From assembly GCA_009922405.1 (NCBI GenBank), contig RFVZ01000007.1, positions 1-23,826 of the forward strand: a stretch of 23,826 nt of DNA. Direction: 5' to 3'. Position 1 is the first letter of the stretch. The number at the start of each line of letters is the position of its first letter. The notes beneath the pieces are model-generated. The model did no database searches, was not told the DNA's origin, and saw only the letters and a list, made by a program, of their open reading frames with translations. Shown in pieces: positions 16,634-23,826 of this stretch. The translations under genes and the position numbers were made by a program. This stretch comes from Betaproteobacteria bacterium (lineage in GTDB: Bacteria; Pseudomonadota; Gammaproteobacteria; Burkholderiales; Burkholderiaceae_E).

Positions 16634-19519
16634 ATGTTCATGAAAGCGTTTCAGGAAAATTCCTACCTTTTTGGGGGTAACGCCCCCTACGTCGAAGAGC
16701 TCTACGAGTCTTATCTCGATGACCCGACATCGGTGCCGCCCGGCTGGCGAACTTATTTTGACCAGATGCAATTGGTCCCTGCCACCGGCGCCAACCCGAA
16801 CGCGCGCGACGTGGCCCATGCGCCAGTGGTGGAGTCGTTTGCCGAGCGGGCCCGCGAGGGAACCTTGCAGCCCCGCCAGATGGGTGGAGATGCGGCAACC
16901 GCTCGTCGCCAGGTGCATGTTCAGCAGTTGATTGCTGCCTATCGGACACTGGGTTCGCGCTGGGCCGATTTGGATCCGCTTAAGCGTCAGGAGCGACCGC
17001 GGATTCCCGAACTCGAGACCAGTTTTTACGACTTTACAGAAGGCGATCACGCCAACGTGTATTCCGCGTCGAATACATTTTTTGGTTTTGATAACGCGCC
17101 CTTACGCGACATCATGAATGCGTTACGTGAGACCTATTGCGGGTCGATCGGCGCGGAAATCATGCATCTCAACGATCAAACGCATCGCCGTTGGTTGCAA
17201 GAGCGCCTCGAGAGCTCTCGGGCCAAGCCGCAATTTTCCGCCGAGAAAAGAACCCGGATTCTCGAGCGCCTGACCGCAGCCGAAGGTCTCGAACGGTACC
17301 TGCATACCAAATACGTTGGCCAGAAGCGATTTTCCCTCGAAGGCGGAGAAAGTTTTATCCCGGCGATGGATGAGTTGGTTCAGCGGGCCGGCGAGCAAGG
17401 CGTCCAGGAAATTGTGATCGGCCTCGCACACCGTGGACGCCTGAATGTGTTGGTGAACATTCTCGGCAAAATGCCCAAGGATTTGTTCTCGGAATTTGAA
17501 GGAAAGCACGCTGACGATTTACCGAGCGGTGACGTCAAGTATCACCAGGGGTTTTCGAGCGATATTTCAACCCCGGGTGGACCGGTCCACCTTTCGCTCT
17601 CTTTCAACCCAAGTCACCTCGAGATTGTGAATCCCGTGGTCGAAGGTTCGGTGCGGGCGCGGCAAGATCGACGGGGTGATAGTCAGGGCAAACAGGCCCT
17701 CGCGATCCTGGTCCATGGTGACGCCGCATTTGCTGGCCAGGGTGTCGTGATGGAAACCCTTAACCTCGCCCAAACCCGATATTACGGAACCGGCGGGACG
17801 GTTCACGTCGTGATCAATAATCAGATTGGTTTTACGACGAGTGATCCTAGGGATTCGCGCTCAACCTTGTATTGCACCGATGTGGTCAAGATGATTGAGG
17901 CGCCGGTCTTGCACGTGAATGGTGACGACCCCGACGCGGTCGTTTTCGCTACCCAGATCGCTCTCGATTACCGGATGCAGTTCGGGAAAGACATCGTGGT
18001 CGACATTATTTGTTTCCGCAAACTCGGTCATAACGAGCAGGATACCCCGGCCGTCACTCAGCCGCTGATGTACAAGAAGATTGGTCAACATCCGGGCACG
18101 CGCAAGCTCTACGCGGACAAATTGCTTGCTCAAGCGGCGATCAAGGCGGGTTTCGCGGATCAAATGGCGCTTGATCTTCGCGCTGCATTTGATCAGGGGC
18201 GCCACACGTTTGATCCGGTGTTGTCCAACTACAAGGGCAAATTTGGGGTCGATTGGGAGCCGTTCCTGCACCGTGCCTGGACCGACAAAGCGGATACGGC
18301 GATTCCGATGGCGGAGCTTCATCGGTTGGCCGACCGCATCACGTCGATCCCAGACAGTTTCAAATTGCACCCTCTGGTTGAAAAGGTTGTTGCCGATCGC
18401 CGTGCGATGGGACGGGGCGACCAGCCTCTCGACTGGGGGATGGGTGAGCACCTGGCCTTTGCCTCGCTGGTCGCAGGGGGTTATGGCGTGCGCCTGTCCG
18501 GGCAAGATTGTGGGCGTGGCACGTTCACGCACCGACATTCGGTTTTGCACGACCAAAATCGCGAGAAGTGGGATGCGGGTTCCTATATTCCGCTTCAGAA
18601 CGTGACTCCGAAGCAAGGTGTCTTTACGGTCATCGATTCGGTTTTGTCTGAAGAAGCGGTTCTTGGTTTTGAATATGGGTATGCCTCGGCTGAGCCCAAC
18701 ACATTGGTCATATGGGAGGCGCAGTTTGGCGATTTTGCCAACGGCGCACAGGTCGTGATTGACCAGTTTATTGCATCGGGCGAGACCAAATGGGGCCGTG
18801 CATGTGGTCTCACGTTGTTGCTTCCACATGGTTACGAGGGACAGGGACCCGAGCATTCCTCGGCCCGACTCGAGAGGTTCTTGCAGCTTTGTGCCGAAAA
18901 CAATATGCAGGTTTGCCAGCCCTCAACGCCGGCGCAAATCTTCCATTTGTTACGTCGGCAGATGATTCGCCCTTTCCGCAAGCCGCTTGTGGTGATGACG
19001 CCGAAATCGCTGTTGCGCAACAAGGAAGCGGTTTCGTTGTTATCTGAACTCGCACGCGGTGAGTTTCACACCATCATGGCCGACCCGGCTCCGGGACTCG
19101 ATGCCTCGAAGGTTCGGAAGGTCGTCTTTTCAACCGGTAAGGCTTATTACGACCTAGCGCTGGCTCGCCGCGAACGTGAATTGACCGACGTTGCACTGGT
19201 GAGGATTGAGCAACTCTACCCGTTCCCGGAAGCCGCACTCGCGAAAGAACTGCGAAAGTATCCGAATGCAACCAAGATTATTTGGTGCCAGGATGAACCC
19301 CAGAATCAGGGTAGCTGGACCTTTATCCAGCCGTATCTCCAAGCGGCTTTGACGCCAGAACAACATCTCAGCTATGCCGGACGTCCAGCGTCGGCTTCGC
19401 CAGCTGTTGGCTATTACGACAAACACTATGCTCAACAGTCCGCACTGCTGAACGCGGCGCTGGGTGAGCCGAACTCTAAATCGACAACCGGAAGAACCCG
19501 AGCGAAGAAAGCCGGTTGA
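16634..19519 (+). CDS. sucA: 2-oxoglutarate dehydrogenase E1 component
   Basis: This 961-residue thiamine-diphosphate enzyme decarboxylates 2-oxoglutarate and passes the succinyl group to the lipoyl arm of E2. The N-terminal segment NSYLFGGNAPYVEELYESYL is the E2-binding region typical of the family. His266-Arg267 lie in AHRGRLN, the diphosphate-binding GDAAFAGQG starts at residue 362 with NNQIGFTTS downstream, and RGTFTHRHSVLHDQ and EAQFGDFANGAQ lie in the C-terminal transketolase-like domain. ATG 16634 is preferred because it gives MFMKAFQENSYLFGGN and follows a G-rich stretch; in-frame ATGs at 16613 and 16640 are alternatives. The gap after gltA is 26 nt. Confidence 0.96.
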   Translation: MFMKAFQENSYLFGGNAPYVEELYESYLDDPTSVPPGWRTYFDQMQLVPATGANPNARDVAHAPVVESFAERAREGTLQPRQMGGDAATARRQVHVQQLIAAYRTLGSRWADLDPLKRQERPRIPELETSFYDFTEGDHANVYSASNTFFGFDNAPLRDIMNALRETYCGSIGAEIMHLNDQTHRRWLQERLESSRAKPQFSAEKRTRILERLTAAEGLERYLHTKYVGQKRFSLEGGESFIPAMDELVQRAGEQGVQEIVIGLAHRGRLNVLVNILGKMPKDLFSEFEGKHADDLPSGDVKYHQGFSSDISTPGGPVHLSLSFNPSHLEIVNPVVEGSVRARQDRRGDSQGKQALAILVHGDAAFAGQGVVMETLNLAQTRYYGTGGTVHVVINNQIGFTTSDPRDSRSTLYCTDVVKMIEAPVLHVNGDDPDAVVFATQIALDYRMQFGKDIVVDIICFRKLGHNEQDTPAVTQPLMYKKIGQHPGTRKLYADKLLAQAAIKAGFADQMALDLRAAFDQGRHTFDPVLSNYKGKFGVDWEPFLHRAWTDKADTAIPMAELHRLADRITSIPDSFKLHPLVEKVVADRRAMGRGDQPLDWGMGEHLAFASLVAGGYGVRLSGQDCGRGTFTHRHSVLHDQNREKWDAGSYIPLQNVTPKQGVFTVIDSVLSEEAVLGFEYGYASAEPNTLVIWEAQFGDFANGAQVVIDQFIASGETKWGRACGLTLLLPHGYEGQGPEHSSARLERFLQLCAENNMQVCQPSTPAQIFHLLRRQMIRPFRKPLVVMTPKSLLRNKEAVSLLSELARGEFHTIMADPAPGLDASKVRKVVFSTGKAYYDLALARRERELTDVALVRIEQLYPFPEAALAKELRKYPNATKIIWCQDEPQNQGSWTFIQPYLQAALTPEQHLSYAGRPASASPAVGYYDKHYAQQSALLNAALGEPNSKSTTGRTRAKKAG

Positions 19520-19576
19520 TGGTTATTTGAAGCCGACGGTTTTGGTGATTAATCCTCCCAGGAACAATTAAATAAA

Positions 19577-20869
19577 ATGGCATTGATTGAAGTAATCGTC
19601 CCTCAGCTATCCGAATCCGTCGCTGAAGCGACCTTGCTGAACTGGCACAAAAAGGTCGGTGACGCAGTCGCCCGGGATGAAAACCTGATCGACATTGAGA
19701 CCGATAAGGTCGTTCTTGAGTTGCCGGCGCCGGCTGCCGGGGTCCTCGTCGAACTGTTGAAAGGGGACGGCGGAACAGTCGTCGCCGGTGAACTGATTGC
19801 CCGCATCGATACCGAGGCCACCGCGACGGCCTCTACCACAGCCGCCTTGGCCACTTCGGCCAGTTCAGCGCCGGCCGTGTCTTCTCCAGCCGTGTCAGTT
19901 ACCGGTCAGGCGCAAGCCGCTGTGCCGGTAGGCGGCAAGCACGGCGACATCGCCATGCCTGCGGCGGCCAAGTTGTTGGCAGAGAATGGGTTGAGTGCCC
20001 AATCGCTTGTTGGATCCGGCCGGGATGGTCGGGTCACGAAGGGCGATGTGACCTCGGCATTGAGCCAGGCACCAGTCGTTCTAGCGTCCTCGGCGATTCC
20101 GACTGGCGTCCCCGGTTCCAGCCTCCCCGAGGTGCGCGCCGCGCTTGATCCGTCCAAATTGCTGGAGGGACGTCCGGAACAGCGCGTTCCGATGTCGCGA
20201 TTGCGCGCCCGAATTGCCGAGCGTCTACTTCAGTCGCAGGCAACGAATGCGATTTTGACCACTTTCAATGAAGTCAACATGCAGCCGGTCATGGATCTGC
20301 GCAAGAAGTATCTTGAGCGATTCGAGAAAGAGCATGGAGTCCGACTCGGGTTCATGAGTTTCTTCGTGAAAGCGGCGGTTGCGGCCCTCAAAAAGTATCC
20401 GGTTTTGAACGCATCGGTGGACGGTAGTGACATCGTCTATCACGGTTATTTTGATATTGGGATTGCGGTGGGTTCGCCCCGCGGTTTGGTGGTGCCGATC
20501 ATTCGTGGTGCAGACCAGCTGAGCTTTGCGCAAATCGAACGGACGATCTCTGAGTACGGCAAGAAGGCGGCAGAGGGGAAACTCGGTATCGAAGAGATGA
20601 CCGGTGGCACCTTCTCGATCAGTAATGGCGGCGTATTTGGTTCGATGTTGTCGACTCCGATCATTAATCCACCTCAGGCTGCAATTCTCGGTGTGCATGC
20701 CACCAAGGATCGGGCTGTAGTCGAGAACGGCCAGGTCGTGGTGCGTCCGATTAATTATCTGGCGTTGTCGTATGACCACCGGATCATTGACGGCCGCGAA
20801 GCGGTGTTAGGTCTCGTGGCGATGAAGGAAGCGCTGGAAGATCCAGCCCGGTTGCTGCTCGATCTTTAA
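19577..20869 (+). CDS. sucB: 2-oxoglutarate dehydrogenase E2 (dihydrolipoamide succinyltransferase)
   Basis: This 430-residue core subunit transfers succinyl groups from lipoamide to CoA. Domains in order are one lipoyl domain (residues 1-78; lipoylated Lys44 in IETDKVVLE), an Ala/Thr/Ser-rich swinging linker (about 80-120), a peripheral-subunit-binding domain (about 126-158, MPAAAKLLAENGL ending RVTKGDV), a second linker, and the catalytic domain from about 200. The catalytic motif is YDHRIIDGRE with His401 and Asp405. AGGA lies at 19560-19563 before the ATG. It follows sucA by 57 nt, the largest gap in the operon. Confidence 0.96.
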   Translation: MALIEVIVPQLSESVAEATLLNWHKKVGDAVARDENLIDIETDKVVLELPAPAAGVLVELLKGDGGTVVAGELIARIDTEATATASTTAALATSASSAPAVSSPAVSVTGQAQAAVPVGGKHGDIAMPAAAKLLAENGLSAQSLVGSGRDGRVTKGDVTSALSQAPVVLASSAIPTGVPGSSLPEVRAALDPSKLLEGRPEQRVPMSRLRARIAERLLQSQATNAILTTFNEVNMQPVMDLRKKYLERFEKEHGVRLGFMSFFVKAAVAALKKYPVLNASVDGSDIVYHGYFDIGIAVGSPRGLVVPIIRGADQLSFAQIERTISEYGKKAAEGKLGIEEMTGGTFSISNGGVFGSMLSTPIINPPQAAILGVHATKDRAVVENGQVVVRPINYLALSYDHRIIDGREAVLGLVAMKEALEDPARLLLDL

Positions 20870-20910
20870 TTGGTCGCCCGACCCGTCAAATTTGCACTGG
20901 AGTTCGCGCG

Positions 20911-22353
20911 ATGTCGCAAAATTTTGATGTCCTCGTGATCGGGGCTGGCCCTGCGGGCTATATCGCCTCGATCCGTGCCGCACAACTCGGATTCAAGGTT
21001 GCCTGCGTTGAGAAGTGGCGGGCGCCAAATGGTGAGCTTTCCCTGGGTGGTACGTGTTTAAACGTCGGTTGCATTCCGTCTAAGGCGCTACTCGCATCGA
21101 GCGAAACGTTTGAAGAGATTCAATCGCATGCCGGTGATCATGGCATCTCGGTTAAAGAAGCCAAGATCGACATCGCGAAAATGATGGCGCGTAAAGACTC
21201 AGTGGTCAGCAAAATGACCAAGGGAATCGAGTTTTTATTCCGCAAGAACAAGATCACGTGGCTCAAAGGCCACGCACGTTTTGTCGCCGCCGAAGACGGC
21301 GCGTATCGGGTTGAGGTGTTGGGCGAGGCCGGGTCCGAGTTGGTCGAAGCTCGTCATGTGATTATTGCGACTGGCTCAAAAGCCCGCCATCTGCCTGGAG
21401 TTGAGGTCGACCAGGTGTTAATCAGCGACAACGAGGGTGCGCTGCAGTTTGATTCGGTTCCTCAAAAGCTCGGTGTCATCGGTGCCGGGGTGATTGGACT
21501 CGAGCTTGGCTCGGTTTGGCGCCGCCTGGGCTCAGAGGTGACCATCCTCGAGGGCGCGACCAGCTTTTTAGGCGCCTGCGACGAATCAGTCTCGAAAGAG
21601 GCCTTTAAGTTATTCGGTCGTCAAGGGCTGAATTTTTCAATGGGCGTTCAGATTGGTGAAGTGAAGACTGTATCCAAGGGCCGCAAGACGTGCGTCGAAG
21701 TCCATTACACCGATGCTCAGGGGGCGGCCCAGGTGTTGGAATGCGACCGCCTGATTGTTTCGGTTGGCCGGGTTCCCAACACCGAGGGTTTGGGTCTCGA
21801 GGCGGTTGGTTTGGCCACCGATGAGCGGGGTCAAATCCCAGTCGATCAACACTGTCAGACCCGTTTGCCCGGCGTTTATGCAATCGGTGATGTGGTTCGC
21901 GGTCCGATGCTCGCGCACAAGGGTGAAGACGAAGGCGTACTGGTTGCCGAGCGGATTGCTGGCCAACAGCCGCACATCGATTACAACTGTATTCCCTGGG
22001 TGATTTACACCAGCCCTGAAATAGCTTGGGTTGGGCAGAATGAACAGCAACTCAAGGCGTCGGCCCGGGAGTATCGGTCTGGACAGTTTCCTTTTATGGC
22101 GAATGGACGGGCGCTTGGAATGAACAGCCCAGATGGATTTGTCAAAATTCTGGCGGACGCCAAGACTGACGAAATTCTTGGTGTGCATATTATTTCAGCA
22201 GGCGCCTCCGATCTGATTGCCGAAGCGGCCGTTGCGATGGAGTTTAAGGCCAGCGCCGAGGATATCGCCCGGATTTGTCATCCGCATCCGTCTTTGTCTG
22301 AAGTGATGCGCGAAGCCGCCCTGGCAACCGACAAACGTGCGCTCAATATGTAA
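20911..22353 (+). CDS. lpdA: Dihydrolipoamide dehydrogenase (E3)
   Basis: This 480-residue flavoprotein reoxidises dihydrolipoamide with NAD+. The FAD-binding GAGPAG is at residues 11-16, the redox disulfide is Cys49/Cys54 in GGTCLNVGCIPSK, the NAD-binding GAGVIGLELGSVW follows in the middle domain, and YAIGDVVRGPMLAHK binds FAD again. The C-terminal HPHPSLSE supplies catalytic His459 and Glu464 at the dimer interface. GGAG lies about 10 nt before the ATG. Its position after sucB indicates the copy dedicated to the 2-oxoglutarate complex; no lipoyl domain is fused to it. Confidence 0.96.
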   Translation: MSQNFDVLVIGAGPAGYIASIRAAQLGFKVACVEKWRAPNGELSLGGTCLNVGCIPSKALLASSETFEEIQSHAGDHGISVKEAKIDIAKMMARKDSVVSKMTKGIEFLFRKNKITWLKGHARFVAAEDGAYRVEVLGEAGSELVEARHVIIATGSKARHLPGVEVDQVLISDNEGALQFDSVPQKLGVIGAGVIGLELGSVWRRLGSEVTILEGATSFLGACDESVSKEAFKLFGRQGLNFSMGVQIGEVKTVSKGRKTCVEVHYTDAQGAAQVLECDRLIVSVGRVPNTEGLGLEAVGLATDERGQIPVDQHCQTRLPGVYAIGDVVRGPMLAHKGEDEGVLVAERIAGQQPHIDYNCIPWVIYTSPEIAWVGQNEQQLKASAREYRSGQFPFMANGRALGMNSPDGFVKILADAKTDEILGVHIISAGASDLIAEAAVAMEFKASAEDIARICHPHPSLSEVMREAALATDKRALNM

Positions 22354-22379
22354 CGCATGACCGGATTGATGGTCATGCG
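22354..22379. terminator. Perfect 9-bp hairpin between lpdA and zapE
   Basis: CGCATGACC (22354-22362) and GGTCATGCG (22371-22379) form a perfect stem around an 8-nt loop, starting on the first base after the lpdA stop. No U-rich tract follows, so it is not a classical intrinsic terminator. It may act as a weak terminator, an RNA 3' stabiliser for the sdh-suc transcript, or both. The structure is seen; the function is inferred. Confidence 0.55.
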
Positions 22380-22394
22380 GTCTGGGGTGAGTCC

Positions 22395-23669
22395 GTGACC
22401 GTCACCAGTTTTTATCAAGAGCAACTTCGGGTCCACCAATACCAAGGGGACGCGGCCCAAGAATCGGCGATTGTTCGATTACAGCAGTTCGAACACGAGT
22501 TGCTTGCCTTCAAAAATGCTCGTTCTAATCGGCTCCTGCGCTTCATTCACGCCCCAAAGGTGCCACGAGGTGTCTGGATGTGGGGGGGGGTTGGGCGCGG
22601 CAAGAGTTTTTTGATGGACTGTTTTTACGGGGCGGTTCCGATTCAGCGCAAGACTCGGGTCCATTTCCACGAATTCATGCGTACGGTGCACGTAGAGCTA
22701 GATTCGTTGAAAGGCAGCGCAGACCCGCTCGATGCAGTGGGTGCTTTAATCGCCAAGCGCTATCAGCTGATTTGTTTCGATGAGTTTCACGTGTCCGATA
22801 TTGCGGATGCCATGATTCTTGAACGCTTGTTGCGTGCTTTGTTTCGACATGGGGTCACATTTGTCATGACTTCCAATTACGAACCAGCGGCTTTGTACCC
22901 AGACGGACTCCATCGAGACCGTATCTTGCCCGCGATCGAGTTGCTGCAAGCCCACTTGGACGTCATTGGTGTCGATGCGGGAACGGATTATCGTCGTCGC
23001 ACGCTCGAGAAACTTGATGTGTACCAAGTTGTTCGGGACCCGATCGATTCGACCCGGCGAATGACCCTCCTGTTCGATCAATTGCTGAAAGACGGGTTGA
23101 ACGGGGTGAACGGGGCGGCGATTCCTGCGGCCCCCCAAGTCGACGAGTCGACTTCGCTTTTGGTCGGCCATCGCCATTTGGCGGCGCGGCGACGCGTCGG
23201 CGGGATCGTGTGGTTTGACTTTGGCGAACTTTGCGGGACGCCGCGTTCGCAGAATGATTACCTTGAACTCGCCGATCGCTTTCATACGCTCTTGCTGTCG
23301 GAGGTTCCCGAAATGGGTCCTGCGCAGCATTCAGAGGCTCGCCGTTTTACCTGGTTGGTGGATGTTTTGTATGACTTGCGGGTGAAGTTGATGATTTCGG
23401 CGGCCGTGGCACCTGAAAGCCTCTATTCAAAGGGACGCATGGCCCATGAGTTTGCCCGTACGCTCAGCCGTCTGATTGAGATGCAGAGCCGCGAGTATGT
23501 CGATGCACCTCGTCGCGCCGATCATGTGCGTCGCCCACTGGGACCCCTCGGTGCGGGTCGATCCGGGTCGTCAGATGGCTGCCGGAAGCCCGGTAGTAGG
23601 CGTGGTTCTGTTCTCAGCTGCGGTAACGGTAGAGTGAACCGTGATCCAGCGCGAGAAACCGGCCGCTGA
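22395..23669 (+). CDS. zapE: Cell-division AFG1-like ATPase ZapE, with abnormal C-terminus
   Basis: This P-loop ATPase of the AFG1/ZapE family associates with the division ring in E. coli. Walker A is GGVGRGKS (residues 64-71, Lys70) and Walker B is LICFDEFHVSDIADAM (125-140). Family blocks MTSNYEPAALYPDGLHRDRILPAIE (split: MTSNYEP, then YPDGLHRDRILPAIE), WFDFGELCG and EMQSREY are present. The start is GTG 22395. Homologues end soon after the EMQSREY segment. Here the frame continues about 50 residues past DAPRR (residue 374, nt 23516) in Arg/Gly/Ser-rich sequence that resembles nothing I know, so a late frameshift, lost stop or junction is likely. Its place after lpdA matches Burkholderiales gene order. 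Confidence 0.88.
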   Translation: MTVTSFYQEQLRVHQYQGDAAQESAIVRLQQFEHELLAFKNARSNRLLRFIHAPKVPRGVWMWGGVGRGKSFLMDCFYGAVPIQRKTRVHFHEFMRTVHVELDSLKGSADPLDAVGALIAKRYQLICFDEFHVSDIADAMILERLLRALFRHGVTFVMTSNYEPAALYPDGLHRDRILPAIELLQAHLDVIGVDAGTDYRRRTLEKLDVYQVVRDPIDSTRRMTLLFDQLLKDGLNGVNGAAIPAAPQVDESTSLLVGHRHLAARRRVGGIVWFDFGELCGTPRSQNDYLELADRFHTLLLSEVPEMGPAQHSEARRFTWLVDVLYDLRVKLMISAAVAPESLYSKGRMAHEFARTLSRLIEMQSREYVDAPRRADHVRRPLGPLGAGRSGSSDGCRKPGSRRGSVLSCGNGRVNRDPARETGR

Positions 23670-23826
23670 GACGTCCACCGGAGGTCCGGTACGGACGTGT
23701 ATCGGTTGCCGGGAGCGAGAGTTACAGTGAACTCGACCAGAAGTTCAGCGTGCGAGCTCTGCTGGAGCCTGAGCAGTCGATCCGCTACCGGCGCCTGGCA
23801 TCCGAGGCGCAGAGGACGAACTTCGT
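23517..23826 (+). other. Unexplained right-end sequence with a broken YlxR-like peptide
   Basis: From 23517 the sequence no longer looks like zapE. In the frame of ATG 23524 there is an open stretch to a TGA at 23635-23637. After GTG 23641 the same frame reads a short peptide containing GPVRTCIGCRERELQ, then a stop. RTCxGCR is the hallmark of the YlxR/DUF448 family, most like actinobacterial versions, but no further YlxR sequence follows in any frame. In the next frame SELDQKF runs open to the window end. I cannot name a gene here; it may be a pseudogene or chimeric contig end. Confidence 0.3.

Noticed and set aside
17861..18856. Long minus-strand open frame of about 331 codons
   Set aside because: It lies fully inside sucA, whose protein sequence is clearly conserved. 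The antisense translation is Arg/His-rich and unlike any known protein.

Overview
The window looks like chromosomal DNA of a betaproteobacterium, most likely of the order Burkholderiales. I infer this from the close match of the TCA-cycle proteins to that group, from the gene order (mdh divergent from sdhCDAB-sdhE-gltA-sucA-sucB-lpdA-zapE), and from a CitE-like aldolase plus a PrpD homologue beside mdh. No database search was possible. I see no rRNA, tRNA, insertion sequence or CRISPR array.

Left part (about 1-7150, all minus strand): an inactivated cation diffusion facilitator (CDF) gene, then a tightly overlapping heavy-metal-efflux RND set in the order adaptor, pump, outer-membrane channel, then the 5' part of a DUF1800 lipoprotein gene that leaves the window at position 1. 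The CDF remnant lacks a start codon, a metal-binding Asp, an internal segment with transmembrane helices 4-5, and its tail. The metal handled by the RND pump cannot be fixed from sequence.

Middle part (7229-11359, minus strand): mdh, a HpcH/HpaI (CitE-like) aldolase, an MliC-type lysozyme-inhibitor lipoprotein, and prpD. They are spaced by 25 nt, 6 nt and an overlap, so they probably share one transcript. PrpD may serve as a 2-methylcitrate dehydratase or as a side aconitase; no prpB or prpC lies here.

Right part (11601-23669, plus strand): sdhC, sdhD, sdhA, sdhB, sdhE, gltA, sucA, sucB, lpdA and zapE, with gaps of at most 57 nt. Together with mdh they cover oxaloacetate to citrate, 2-oxoglutarate to succinyl-CoA, and succinate to fumarate, plus the SDH flavinylation factor and the ZapE ATPase. 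The 241-bp gap between mdh and sdhC is the divergent control region. A perfect 9-bp hairpin separates lpdA from zapE.

The last roughly 300 bases are odd. ZapE appears to run about 50 residues past its usual end in low-complexity sequence, and the DNA beyond shows only a broken YlxR-like peptide. This may be a frameshift, a rearrangement or a chimeric contig end.

I did not find a convincing new multi-gene system. The best leads are the decayed CDF gene beside an intact RND operon, the missing start signal of the DUF1800 lipoprotein, small in-frame coding duplications in sdhE and the RND pump, and the abnormal right end.
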